NCBI GenBank assembly: GCA_023614405.1
Contig: JAJUPC010000231.1
Span: 471,586-535,585 of the forward strand
DNA: 64,000 nucleotides
Origin: Avena insularis
Taxonomy: Eukaryota; Streptophyta; Magnoliopsida; Poales; Poaceae
Reading direction: 5' to 3'
Below are positions 1-11,785 of the stretch, piece by piece. The position numbers were made by a program, and so were the translations under genes. The stretch's first letter is position 1. The number at the start of each line of letters is the position of its first letter. The notes under the pieces are model-generated. The model was not told the origin of the DNA, ran no database searches, and worked only from the letters and a program-made list of their open reading frames with translations.

Positions 1-1833
1 CCCTCTATTGAATCTGGGGAAGTGACAGAAATCTCTAAGGTTGTAGATGTGTTGTTGCTACTAGGGAGAAAACAATGATCTTTTGTTCATGGAACAATTT
101 TATTGTTTACCTTACACACTTTGCTTAAAGCAGTAATTTGTTGCTTGCAACTTAATACTGGAGGGGGTTCAGATGATAACCTACAGGTGGATTACTACTC
201 ATAGATGCAGTTGGATGGCGATCAATGTATATTGTTGAATTGCCCAATCAAGTCTCATAGGATCATGAATGACTAGTATTGCATTGTTGTGCCTTGCTTT
301 GTCCTGTCAATTGCCCACTGTAACTTATTTACCCAGCATATTATGTTATCTATCTTAAGGAGAACACCTCTAGTGAACTATGGACCCCGGTCCAATCTTT
401 ACCATTGATACCTCTTCGATTGTTACTGTTTACTTTCTGCAAACTACCATTACCTTCCACACCATACGTTTAACCCTTTGTTTTCAGCAAACCAGTGATA
501 TTGAAAACCTCACTATAAGTTGCGGCAAAGTCTTGAGTTTGTGTTGTGCAGGATTCCAAGTTGCTAGCAACACCTTTGAGTTGTTTCCTTCCTCCTACTG
601 GTTCGATAACCTTGGTTTCATCACTAAGGGAAAACTTATTGCTGTGCTCATCATACCTTCCTCTAGGGGTTTCCAAATAAAGCTCTACACTGATCTGTGC
701 TCATCAAACCCTAATACTCGGGGGAGGGACCACATGAATATTCCGCCGCCTCTGTGGGGCAGAAACTACAGAGAGACAAAGAGCTCTCCGGCAGGCAGAT
801 TTCTGCCGGGGAAATTCCTTCCCGGAGAGGGGAGTTCATCGCCATCAACACCGTCATCAAGCTAGACTTCATCAGGATCATCATCATCCTCATCACCATC
901 TCCACCAGCACCATTATCACCACTCCATGCCGCTATAACAATTGGGTTGAATATTGCATAGTTCTTAGGGGAAACTTTCCCGGTGTTGATTACTTTTGTA
1001 GTTGATGCTATTGAGTGGAACAATTGAATTATTGTCTATGTCCAGATTGTTGTTCATCATTATATCATCTCTGATCTTGATCCATATGATGTCTCGTGAG
1101 TAGTTCATTCAGTTCTTGAGGACATGGGAGAAGTCATGTTGTTAGTAGTGGAATTGTGTTGAAATAATAATCAATGGTTTGATATTTAAGTTGTATTGCT
1201 ATTCTTCTAGTGGTGTCATGTGAACATCGACTACATGATACTTCACCATTTATGGGCCTAGGGGGAATGCATTGTGTATTTGACTACTAATTGTGGGGTT
1301 GCCGGAGTGAAAAACATGAACCCCCATTAGGAAACCTTTGCACAAGGGAGTGTAGGATCTCAGAGTTTAATGTTGTGGTTAGGTTTTTATCTTAATTACT
1401 TTCTTGTAGTTGCGGATGCTTGCAACGGGTTTAATCACAAGTATGTATTAGTCCAAGTAAGGTCAGTACATTAGCATGGGTTCACCCACAGAACACTTAT
1501 CCAACCAAAGAAGATTAATCAACTATATGAAGCGAAAGCACTCGACAGTATTCCCATGTGTCCTCGAGAACGTTTGGTCCTCATAAGTTATACAACCGGA
1601 TTGTCCTTGGCTGAAGAAAGGATTGGGCCACTTGCTGCAATTTTTATTGTTGTCTTTATTTTCTTGCACTTTATTTCTTTGTATTATCAAAAACCCCTAA
1701 AAATCCATTTGCTAAGTATTTACAGAGAATTCCTGATCCAAACCACTAGTCAACACCTTTTGCTCCTCGTTGGGATCGACACTCCTATTTATCGAAAGTA
1801 CTATGATACACCCCCTATACTTGTGGGTCATCA
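1..1833 (+). repeat. Hybrid Gypsy LTR, 3' part (copy A)
   Basis: Positions 1-about 680 match the 3' part of a Triticeae Gypsy LTR of the TGATACGTC class (Athila lineage, Sabrina/WHAM-like; family name from memory and uncertain). From about 681 to 1833 the sequence matches the body of a different LTR of the same class, ending in the typical GTGGGTCATCA. The first LTR lacks its last bases and the second its first few hundred, so the unit is a fusion. The same fusion point occurs in copy B (35655-38253). Open frames in it, for example 380-865 and 1556-1906, show no protein similarity I recognise and are treated as chance. Confidence 0.7.
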
Positions 1834-1983
1834 CGCTGACGCTGCTGAAGAAGGTGCCCCTCACAGCGAAGCAACTGAGTTAGATGTGTCCACTTTGGCC
1901 GCATAAATGACTCGGCTGAGCTTGATGATGCGCCTAGCTCTAAGCCTATTGATGAAGCCCCTCCAAGTCCAGCTGCCTCTTAG
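1834..1983 (+). pseudogene. 3' end of antisense ORF of a Tat-like Gypsy (copy A)
   Basis: This is the C-terminal tail of the extra gene that Tat-lineage Gypsy elements carry on the strand opposite to pol. It reads as an acidic, Ser/Pro/Ala-rich tail ending at TAG 1981-1983. The same tail is open in copy B (38254-38404); here a one-base deletion near 1900 shifts the frame and creates an early stop at 1904-1906. The LTR at 1-1833 is inserted immediately upstream, so the rest of the gene is missing. It converges on the integrase tail at 2629-2860, the arrangement also seen at 52449/52959. Function of the protein is unknown. Confidence 0.5.
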
Positions 1984-2628
1984 GCTGGATAAAAAACACT
2001 TAAGTTTCATGAGATCCCCGATATGTCGGGTGCAGATGTAACAAATACTGTAGTTCTTTTGGTTGTGTGCCTTTTGTGAAGGCAAAAACTTATATTTTGG
2101 CTGAAATGTGAATCACTCAGGGTCAAGTCCCCGAGTTACATTTGTCGTTTTCCTTATCCCTTGACTTTGGCTCTTGTATACCTTTTTTGGCAGTCGACAT
2201 TAGAGTCTCAAAATTATAAGGATTAAGTTAGCGGGTATGAAACTAGGCAACTTGACCTAGAGTCATTCGACATATAGGCCGACATATCCTGCAATGGGTT
2301 AATTACGAATATACATAAGGTCGGCTCGCATCTTTTCCTTTGCTTATCCGTTGTTCATGTTTACCCGTCCTTGGGCTTTTTTTCTTGCTTGCCATCAAGC
2401 CGTGTTTTCGGACAATAGCAAAGTCGAAGAGGTGACTTTAGATGAGTATTCACTACTATTTGGAGATAAGTTTAGGCGACAGCGCCAGCCGACATAAGCA
2501 TAAGAAGCAGTAAGCATGAGGGGGAGTCCCCGAGTCAATTTTTCAAGTCATACCATTTTTACTATTAGCACATAACCGGCATAAGTGTTCGACATATGAG
2601 ATTCTGAGAGATACATACATTGCTTTCC
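1984..2628. other. Spacer between convergent Gypsy genes (copy A)
   Basis: No gene is visible. The stretch lies between the stop of the antisense ORF tail and the stop of the minus-strand integrase tail, so it would hold the overlapping 3' UTRs. It is present with small differences at 38405-39049. Confidence 0.6.
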
Positions 2629-2860
2629 CTAGGTATAGAAAGGACAAAGCAATGCCACATTCCACGGCCTTTTGGTTTCATCACCTAACCTGTCGTCCTT
2701 GTCATTTTGTGCCTCGCGGGCATCTATCAGATAATATGAATCATTGTGCAATACTTTGCTTACAATGATAGGACCTTCCCATGGGGGTGATAACTTGTGC
2801 ATCCTATTTGTGCGTTACACTAGTCTAAGAACCAAATCCCCTTCTCAGAATACACGAGGG
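2629..2860 (-). pseudogene. Gypsy integrase C-terminus (copy A)
   Basis: Read on the minus strand, this encodes the end of a Gypsy integrase: an LSPPWEGP motif followed by a SYYLIDAR-type strand and a final CPFYT before the stop at 2629-2631. This C-terminal module follows the DDE core in plant Gypsy integrases. Only the last 70 or so codons are present; the left neighbour is the antisense ORF tail and the right side ends in an unrelated LTR fragment. It is the duplicate of 39050-39290. Confidence 0.65.
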
Positions 2861-2914
2861 TGAATTTCTAGATGTGATTGGAATCATCACATACACACAT
2901 GCATTCATATGATG

Positions 2915-2996
2915 TTAATTAACAAAAGTTTTTGTTAACCCTAATTTTGGTGATTGGAATTTGATAATCATTGTTCAATATTTTTGGGATGTTACA
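2915..2996 (-). repeat. Tip of large LTR, reverse orientation
   Basis: The stretch from AACAAAAGTTTTTG to TTTTTGGGATGTTACA resembles the terminal bases of the reverse-oriented 4.3-kb LTRs that end at 28107 and 34173 (AACAAAAGTTTCTTC to TTTTGGGATGTGACA). It directly abuts a forward-oriented piece of the same LTR type at about 2997. Divergence is high, so this is a related older family member. Confidence 0.4.
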
Positions 2997-5308
2997 CCTT
3001 TTTTCTTCGTGTGCCTTGTAGCTTCGCCCCTGATGACGACAGTACGTGTCCGACGGCGATAGCATCTTCGGCGAGCAATCAGCGTTGACCCCGTGCGCCC
3101 CTTCGCGAGCTAAGGCTACCTTGAGCATCACTACGACCCTGCGAACCTGGTGAGCCTCTCCTTTCCCTCCCTTGCATCATGTATTCGCCGAAACGTCACT
3201 TCCCGAAAGGCCACACATGCCGCCAAAGACTGGCCAGTTTTTGGCCAAAGCATTTTTGTCTATTGGATCTACATCGTAGAGATAGGATAGAATCATTAAA
3301 TGAAGCGGTATCTTGTGTTCTGCACCAGGCGATTCTAATTAGATCCTGCAGCCTGTATAAATCGATCCAACCGAAGCGGTACCAACCAAAAGGAAACAGA
3401 CACGTGGCCAGACTCTATTTTTAAAAACAGAATTTGATCTATTAGATGATTGCTTTTGTAAAATTCATAACTTTCGATCTGTAAGTCCAAAATTTACAAA
3501 TTTATATTAATGGATTCAAAAAATGTAAAATTTGCAAATATGGCCTTAGTGTAGTATTTTGATTCAGAAAAATTAGGTGTTTTTGCAGAAACATTTATAG
3601 GACTATTTTGGATATAAAAATTGTTTTAAAAATGATTTTGAGTGAAACATTTTGCAAATGTATTTGATTTGAACACTCTGACCATAAACACTGACTCTTG
3701 GATTTAAAAATATAATTTATTAACACTATAAAATTATTGCTTTGAATAAAAGCATTTCTATTAAAACAAAAATGATTTAAAAGGGCCATTTTCACTAACT
3801 TGGTTTCAAATGTTTTGCCACCTTTATAAATGACCAGTAGGTGTTTTGAAATGTTTAGATCTTTGTTAGAAAACACTTTTAAAATAAAACAACCTCTTGC
3901 ATGCTTGCATGCACTTCCTTGTTTTTATTATTTTATGTGGTGAATTGTTTGAATGCTAGTTTTGAATGTGTGCCTTGCTTTATTGAATTGTAGTGAACTT
4001 TGAAGAGTGTGACAATTTTAAGATCAAGGAGTGTACCTAGTTTCTCTACCAAAAATGCAAGTGATACTTTGGTCATCAAAAGTCCTATCTTTTCAATATT
4101 GCATTAGTGATATTTTTGTAGATGCATGATAGGACTATATTTTGTATATTGCTATACTATAGTAGATCCTATAGAATATATCTTGGTAGGAATCCTCCTT
4201 AGTCAAGAGACAAGTTTTGCTAGTATGCTTAGCCTATCTAAAAGATTTCAAGGATGAAATATTTATACCATGATATTATGCAAAGTCAAATGACTATGTT
4301 TTTGATTAATAAAACAACTAAGTGAATGAAACACCTGGGTGAAATGGTAATTGCTTGGACGGATTTTTGTTGAGTGGTTACACAAGGCCCATTTCTATGG
4401 TTCACCTTGTGTATCCCTCTTGTGGATGGCCACCCAGGAACAAAGAGATTTGAGATATTTTGTGTTGAGAAGCTTCTAGTGCAACCACATGGCATATGGG
4501 CTCTGCCTTGATCATATAGGTTGCAATAACTTAGCGAGATGGACAGAAGGTGGTAGTGATGATAGGATGGAATGCGTCCATTTGGTCTAAGGGAAGGCTT
4601 CTAAAAGATCTCGTCTCGATGCATGTCGAGTCTTGTGGGGAAAGTGCACCACCTCTCAAGAGAGTAAAACCTAAGTACTTAGTCGTGTCCCTAGAAATGG
4701 ACAATTTGAGCATCAAAGGCATTGAAGCAATCAAGGATCTCCTCATCCCAATTTCTCTAAGTTAAAACTTGTTGGGTCAACAAGGGAAGCACCTGGTGTG
4801 TAACAAGTGTTCCATCGTATGATGAAATGATCTGAAAAGAGAAAAACTATTTTCAAAGGATAGGGAAACTTGTTTTATGCAAAGGCAAGCGAAAACTCCA
4901 CTTAGCCAAATATTCATGTAGATGATAGATTCTCCATGTCAATATAAAATCACTTGCCAATACAATTCAAATGTATTGACCCTTGTGGATGTAACTTATT
5001 ATGTTGTAGATTTGTTTAATGTTAGTGAAGTTTGTTGAGTAGGGATTACAAGTCTACAACCAACATGATTGCATGTGGCACTTGAATATGAAGGACTCCA
5101 TGCTATATAGTTATATCTGCTGCATTGTATTGAGATAGCCATATGATCCATGTAAGATGTAATGAGTAATTTTATTCCTGGTTATAAGTTGTAATATGAA
5201 CTTTGTTTCTTGATATTACATCTTAAACTGTGGATGCTAGCTATTCGATCCAGGGACTAGCATTGTAACACAGGATCTCTACCTTATCAGGTTGGGACCT
5301 CTACACTA
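2997..5308 (+). repeat. 3' 2.3 kb of a large LTR, forward orientation
   Basis: This aligns by eye, in reverse complement, with 23897-26240 and 29845-32330, the large LTRs of the zinc-knuckle element. Landmarks are the CGATCCAACCGAA stretch near 3365, the GGATGCTAGCTATTCGATCC stretch near 5230, and the terminus GGGACCTCTACA at 5308. It retains about 118 bp near 4970-5090 that the 23897-28107 LTR lacks. The first half of the LTR is missing. No protein-coding feature is supported inside it. Confidence 0.65.
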
Positions 5309-5335
5309 TTGATGAAAATGTTAGATTGTTAGCTG

Positions 5336-5530
5336 AACTACCAGTAGAAAATGCCCCATTGGTCCCGGTTGGTAAGGGGCATTAGTCCCGGTTACCCCAC
5401 CGGGACGGGGAAATCGGGACTAAAGCCCCAACCTTTAGTCCCGGTTGCCCCACCAACCGGGACAAATGGGGGTGCACGTGGCGGCGTCAGAGGGCGAGGG
5501 GGGGTGGAGCAACTATCCCGGTTCGTAATA
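5336..5530. repeat. CACTA left terminus and subterminal repeats
   Basis: The degenerate terminal repeat is followed by four or five copies of CCCGGTT or its complement AACCGGGAC, arranged as short hairpins (about 5368-5470). In CACTA elements such subterminal repeats bind the element-encoded proteins; that role is inferred from the superfamily. Confidence 0.65.
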
Positions 5531-5804
5531 CTAATCGACAATAACCTTCTCATGGCGGAGATCTGGCACATTTCTCTGTGGCGACAGAGAATTCATTTTG
5601 GCAACTTTTGTTGCCGCGGCAGCATTTTCGCCACTTTTTGTGCTGCGGCAGAGAATTCATTTAGGTTATTTTATTGTTTATTTAGTGTTTTGCACTCATC
5701 AATGAAGGAACCATTATATTACACAAGATCATCATGACAATATTACATTTGATACACGGATCGAGTTCATGCACTACATACAAAAGTTGCTCTTTTTACA
5801 ATCC

Positions 5805-8800
5805 CTATTGTCTATAGACAGCCGAATAGTATTCCCCTTTTGGGTTTAGGACTTCTGCATCCAAGAATCCCGCCAATTCCTCCTAAATTGCTCGTACGCG
5901 ATCCTTTGGCAGAATACCATCCCATAGACATTCGATCTGATTTAAAAAAGGAGTCAGCCTATATTAATGAAACTAAACACAATTTGATTGTAATTAAAAA
6001 CTATAGAAATTGTTTACGTACGTGGAGTTGCTCTAAATTTCTTCCCTTCTCATTGCATGTCTGTCGGATGAACTCGCAAACATAGTATCCACATAGATTG
6101 TTACATGGTCCCTGTGTCAGGCACTTTACAAGAACATAGTTCAATCAAAATAATAATCAAGCATGATAATAATTGTATCAAAACTAGAATCAAAGAGATG
6201 CGCGGATATAGCTAGTGGTGCTTACATCTAGTGCTTGAAATGGAAGCTCCGATTTCCAAACACCCCTAGCCTTGTTGGTGAACCGTTTCCAAGCGCTGCC
6301 CGGCGAAGAAAACAAATAAAATAAGTTATTAATTACTTGATATCATAAAATTCACGAACGTTGCCGATATAGTGTTGTAATGATTAGAATTACCGCTGGA
6401 GAAGCATCTGCATGTCCTTCCACTGCTCAAGGGGTTTATGTTTCGAGTCCATGACTAGTACACGCCTTTGTCAAGTTGAATGATTAAGAATATAGTGGAA
6501 GCTAATGCATAACTAATCAATTATATACTTAACATCGAGTAAGCGAAATAGAAAGTGTATACAAGACAATAACACTCACTCGGTTGTAAGGAAAAAGTAT
6601 TTCCTTCCGGTTTCTTGAAACCTTAACGCGTGTACTATATTATCCTCCGTATCCTGGGGGTTTGTTTTGAGATTAGCTTGATGAACCCAATATGGGTCAA
6701 TGAGGCCAATGTCATAGATTTGTCCTCTGCTGCATTCGAGAATCTTCATTCTGCATATTACAAGATGATTATATACATGCAATAAACAAGGTGAGATAGC
6801 TAGAGACTAAATTAATTACTGAATTAGTACTTACAGACAATAGGCACTGATGATCGATTTGTCCAAGGCATCTTGATTGAATAATTGAAATAGTTCATCA
6901 AATTCAATGGATATCATGTCATCTATATCTTTCCCATAATGCTATTTTGTAACCTTCAGCACTATCCAGTTAGCCCCGGCCTTTGTGGCATGAATGTACC
7001 AGTTATGCAATCTTCGCATTTTGTTGGAAGATTATTTACCTCCTCAGTTTGACGAGAGGTTTGCCGTCTGGTATTTGTATGCTACTTCATTGACGGGAAG
7101 TACTCTAACTCGATAAGTATCGGGCAATAGTCATACCTTGAGCAGCGGCTTCTCCAGATATGCAACTACCTCTGGATCATACTGCTCTTCGTCCCCATAT
7201 TTGCTCGACCTCACATTGGTTTGGGAAATCACCTTGAGAGGGGCGCAAGACTTTTTTGCTTGTTCTCCGAGCTGGGCAACAGATTTCTCGCTTGCATCAA
7301 GATCTTGCTTCGAGGCTTGTTGTGCCGCATGTGACTTGAGAATAGAACGCTCATAGTCTGATGACAGCTTTGGCTCGGGTTGATGAAGAGTCTTTAGCAT
7401 TTTCAACACTCTAGCTTTTTCTTATTTGGTGCTGGGGAACTCTGGCTCTTTCGGCCGCCTCAGCTTAGCGAAAAACGCTGTCGTTTCCGCATCAACGATC
7501 GCGACAGTCTCCTCTTCAGTACAGTCATAAGCTCTCTTAGGAGGAACCTTTGGTACTTTTGGAAGAGGCTCTTGTTTACGTTGTGGCGATTGCTTACCAC
7601 GACGCAGAGTAGCGGTACGCTTACGCTTTTTATCCTGAGGCACCGGCGATGGCTCCCGCGGCGATGGCTACGCCGGACACGGGTGAGGCGACGGAGCCGG
7701 GTGAGGCGACGAAGATAGCTACCGCAGCGGCGACGACCTAGATGGAGACGGGTGAGGTGGTGGCGAAGATGGCCTTGGCGTGTGATTTCGAAGAACGATA
7801 CATTCCTTTGGCCATAGAATGGTGACGTTTTTTGCGTCTCCCAGTTCAGTCACATCCCCTTCACCCGCAGGGTAGTCAAGCTTCAAAACTTCAAAGGTGG
7901 GCATGATTTCATCCACCCCGACAACAGCGTAGCCCTCTGGAACCGGACGACAGTGGTAAGTTGGTGTGGGTCCAATTGGTAAGGCATAGCCGACCGCCAC
8001 CTTCATTGATATATTCACAACTTTGACATGTAGCTCGCAGTGTGTCATCTCTGTGATATCATCCACTGGGTAGCCAACAGGAGCCATCGTCGGTGCACCA
8101 TTGGCATCGCCATTGTCATCAATCGGGACCTCGGTGGAAGCCACACTGCTTTTTCGATTATTTGATAGGCCGGTAGCATGGAATGCAGTGTGCCGCTGAG
8201 ATGGGCCGGTAGTACTTTGCTCTTTAAGTGTGTTAATTTCATCTTGTCTTTGCTTTATTCGTTCTTCAATTATACGCATTCACTCTTTCTGAATATCTGC
8301 TTCAACTTCCGCCCTGTCCTTTCTCCTCTGACAGCTTCTATCAGGATATTTCTTCCTCTCTTCGGGAAACCCAGTCCTCGATGGTTTGGAGCCGCTTGTG
8401 CCTCGTGTTCGTCCATCATGTTCCTTATTTCCAAGGGCGAGTGTGAGCTCATCATTCTCTCTATCGGGAATGAAGTCCCCATCTTTAACAGCCTTTACTG
8501 CTTTTCTCATCTTCTCGATTGGCAAGGGGTCTTCTTTATGTCATATGTTATATATACACATCACTTTCGAGTCCAGCGTGCCCCCATGCCCGTAAAACCA
8601 ATTCCTTGCACGTTCTACCCAATCGTCTGTCTCTGGGGTGATCTTTTTAGCACGCAGTTCATTCTCAAGTTTCTCCTACTTAGGAATGCCAGCCCTGTAG
8701 CCACCTTGCCCCATAGTATGGTGATACTTCTTGTTAGCAGCATTCATCTTATTCGTTGTAGACATTTTCTTAGCTTTTTCTGATGTCTTGTATTTCACAA

Positions 8801-9610
8801 ACTCATCCCAGAATGGTTTTATCTTCTCAAACTGAATATTCTTGAAATCGGGAGTCTTCTCTTTCACGACATAGTCAAGGTGCAATCTTTTCTTCCAGTT
8901 GGTGAAACACTGGGCCATCTTATTCAAAGCCCACTCCTTAACCTTAGCCTCCATGGCTCTCCCATGTTCTAAGGCATGCTCAACTGGATCCTCCGCATTT
9001 GGATCCAGCTCTATCTTCGGTATTTTGAAATTAACCATGAGCCTCTTCCATAGTAAATCTTTGGCGTGGTTAGGGACAAATAAACATGTTCCCTCTTCTT
9101 CCGCATCAGCAGGCCTATTCCAATTTCGAATGGTGACCAGGATTAAGTCCCTAATGATTAATCCGCATTGTGCCACAAATTTGTTTGCGACTACTTCGGG
9201 AGCCGTCGGTTTGCCGTCTTCAGGGACATCTTCGATCCTGAACCTCTCATGGTCTCCCAACTTTTTGGTTGGGCCTCGGTTGCTCTTTTCAGTAGATTTC
9301 TTCGATCTAGAGGGCTAAAAGAAGAAATATCATTGTTACTATTTCTATGTAGATAGCAGATGATTCATTAATGAATTAATTATATTAAATGCACCTCGCC
9401 AGAGCGGTCGTCTTCTCGATTACACGAGGCGTCGCCTTCTCCCTCGCGGAACGCAACACCTTCAACCTCAAACAAGTCGTCTATTCCGGCAAAAAGAGGA
9501 TCACCCTCACCGGAGTTGTTTAGAAACGTCGATACATCTAAATTTTCTTCCCCGCGGATCACACCTTGGATCAACTCTTCCTTTTCTTCGTCTCTGTCGT
9601 GTGGGTCCAT
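5805..9610 (-). pseudogene. CACTA second gene: Transposase_24-type protein with C-terminal Ulp1-like protease
   Basis: Eight exons can be placed with GT-AG borders and matching phases: 9395-9610, 7137-9314, about 6835-7110, 6580-6750, 6394-6501, 6226-6295, 6022-6123, 5805-5936. The N-terminal half has the Ptta/En/Spm Transposase_24 signature (KYHHTMGQGGY, then RNWFYGHGG across a stop). The C-terminal exons form a Ulp1 (C48) cysteine-protease core: His in FHYIL (exon 5), Asp in MDSK, Gln and Cys in TQGPCNNLCGYYVCE (exon 7). Exon 2 stays in one frame for 2.2 kb yet has six stops (8676, 8541, 8280, 7719, one near 7669, and 7422), each compatible with one transition from Trp, Arg or Gln. There are frameshifts near 7040 and 6480. 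The gene is therefore inactive. A role in CACTA transposition or target deSUMOylation is inference from the family. Confidence 0.75.
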
Positions 9611-9672
9611 ATTTTCTGCATAGGTGGAAAAACGGATAAGTCAAAACGGATAAACCCTAATTCAGAGAAACC

Positions 9673-9751
9673 CTAATATATACATACACAGTAATAAAAA
9701 TATATAAATACACACTATATATACATACACAATATATACATACACACTAAA
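9673..9751. repeat. TATATACATACACA-type microsatellite
   Basis: Four imperfect copies of TATATACATACACA lie directly upstream of the start codon of the minus-strand gene ending at 9610, so they fall in its 5' leader or promoter. Confidence 0.7.
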
Positions 9752-9829
9752 AGGGAAGGGGCTGCTGGAGCGCGTGGCGATGGATGGAGACGGAGGCTCT
9801 GTGGCGGTCAGGGAGGAGGGATAGGCCGA

Positions 9830-11040
9830 ATGATCAAACAATGATCATGATATGACAAGTTGAATTGCATTGAAATGAAACCCTAAAACTTGCTCGGCAA
9901 TTTAAACGGGGTTCCGAGGGTTGAAAACCCTAACTCGGGAAACTCCGAAAACACATGAGAGGAGTTGATTTAGTTCTCTAATTAAACTTGTCATTAAAGT
10001 TGATTAGCAATGCATGATTATAGCTTAAAAACGTAGAACTCATTTTTCTGAACATTTTGATATATTATTTTATTTTTCTGACATATAAATAATAAGATAT
10101 GAATTTTACAATATTTAATCATTTTCTGGAATTATAAAACAATTTATTACATCAGGCTGACGTCATAAACAACCCAGGGCTTTTGTTACCACGACTGAAC
10201 CTACCCATAGAGACTGACTGGTGGGGCCGGAGCCACATCAGCAGCCCCACACGCAAAGTGGGGGGGGGGGGTCAGGGCGTTTCTCACCGGGGCTGGATCT
10301 AGCCAGAGGGGCTGACTGGTGGGACCTGGCCACGCAAGCAAGCCACGTGGACCTCACCGGAGCACGGCCAGACGGCGGTGGCTGGCGGCGCTAGGGGGCG
10401 AACGGAGACGCATGGGTAGGCCTAATCGAATCAGGGCGTCACCACGAACCTAACTAGGGTGGCGCCGCTAGGTAGAGGTCGCCGGAGCAGCCGCACGACG
10501 ACGGCCGACGGCGACGCATGCAGATGATTGCGACGGCATCGTGTATTGAATTGAAACCCTAAAGCATGCTCAAGCTGGGATGATGATATTACAAGTTAAT
10601 TTGCATTGAATTGAAACCCTAAAGCATGCTCGACAAATTAATCGGGGTTCCGGGGGGTGAAAACCCTAACTCGGCGAAACTCTGGAATCACCTATGAGGG
10701 TTACTATGTTCTTCTAATTAAACTTGTCTTGAAAGTTGTTGAACAATGCATGATGATAGCTTAGATAGCTAGGTTTCATTTTTCTGAACATTTTGATATA
10801 TTATTTGTATTTTTCTGACTTATAGATTAAAGTTTATTAAATTTTCAATATTCAAAACAATTTATGAAAATAAATAAGTCTGGAATTATTTTTTACACCT
10901 AGGCAAACTATACACACAGCAACTGACAGATGGGCCCTGTGCCACATAGGCAGCCACGTGAGCAAAGTGGGACAGAGGGGGCCGTTGGGTGTTTTTCACC
11001 AGGGCAGGGGTTACACACTGCCACTGACGGGTGGGCCTGG
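9830..11040. repeat. Imperfect direct duplication, spacing about 737 bp
   Basis: The block around 9830-10330 is repeated at about 10560-11040. Both copies contain GAAAACCCTAACTCGG (9922 and 10659), TTTTTCTGAACATTTTGATA, and a GC-rich tail with GGTGGG and CACGTGG-type motifs. A shorter duplication of TTGAATTGAAACCCTAAAGC occurs at about 10543 and 10605. No gene is supported; this is internal CACTA DNA. Confidence 0.6.
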
Positions 11041-11525
11041 TCCACGCCACGCCAGCACCTGCCGCCATGCCAGCCAGCACCCTCCGCACCCTCCTTCAAC
11101 ACCTGCCGCCACACTTGCACCCTCCGCCGCCACTCCACGCCACCCGCCGGCCGAGTCCGGCCAGCAGCACCTTGCCCCGCCGCCGCACCCGCGCCGCACC
11201 ACGCCACGCGCGAGAAATCCCGTCGGTGCCTGCCGGCGGCGGCAGGGGGAGAGGAAGGAGGGAACGGAGGCAGGCTGGAGAGGGGGACGCACCTTCCAAG
11301 CGGCGGCAGCCTTGGCGGCGGTGGCGCTGGCCGGGACGACGACAACGGCGGCCGTTGAGGTGGCAGACGCGCTCTTGGCCGGGGGCAGCAACGACGAGCG
11401 CTCAAGGACGGAGGCGACAGCGGGCAGCCTGACGGCGGGGCAGCGGCGTCTCCTTGTGTTGTGTGCGGGCGCAGAGAATGGAGAAGGGAAGAAGAGGAAC
11501 GGGTGCGTCGTGTATAAAGGGGAGG
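11030..11525. other. GC-rich CACTA segment with TATA-like box
   Basis: This is a strongly GC-rich stretch in which several overlapping frames stay open on both strands because stop codons are rare, so none is accepted as a gene. TATAAAGG at 11513-11520 (TTTATA on the minus strand) sits beside the CCCGGTT array exactly as the TATA box at 21656-21662 sits beside the right-end array. It may be the promoter end of a second, nested CACTA read leftwards. Confidence 0.4.
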
Positions 11526-11690
11526 GAGAATACGTCCCGGTTGGTGGCTCCAACCGGGACTAAAGGGTCATACGTCCCGGTTGGAGCCACCAACCGGGAC
11601 GTATACTCCACTTTTTTAGCAGACCAAGGGTTAGCACGCGCAGGGGTCTTTAGTCCCGGTTGGTGGCTCCAACCGGGACATATGACCCTG
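11525..11690. repeat. Internal CCCGGTT/AACCGGGAC inverted-repeat array
   Basis: Three palindromic units of the form CCCGGTTGGTGGCTCCAACC and its inverse lie in 150 bp, followed by ACCCTGTTTTC, which resembles the bases just inside the true right terminus (GGCCTGTTTTC at 21843). This may be the decapitated end of a nested CACTA, or an internal copy of the subterminal repeat. Confidence 0.6.
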
Positions 11691-11785
11691 TTTTCAAAAA
11701 AAATTCAAGAATTTTCTCTCTGTTCCCGCCTTATTTTTTATTTTGGGGTTTAAATTTGTAATGTTTTTTAAATGATAATTACTTT

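Noticed and set aside
380..865. 161-codon frame
   Set aside because: It spans the junction of two LTRs and has no protein similarity that I recognise.
1556..1906. 116-codon frame with a hydrophobic segment, and its partner at 37994-38404
   Set aside because: The 5' part is LTR sequence; only the last codons belong to a real gene tail, so no fused gene is claimed.
5300..5345. A 3-bp target duplication for the CACTA element
   Set aside because: The flanking triplets (CTG and TAC) do not match, so the element boundary is supported only by termini and context.
10886..11611. Many overlapping open frames on both strands, up to 201 codons
   Set aside because: GC-rich DNA with few stop codons; frames overlap on both strands, are Pro/Arg/Ala-rich and show no domain.
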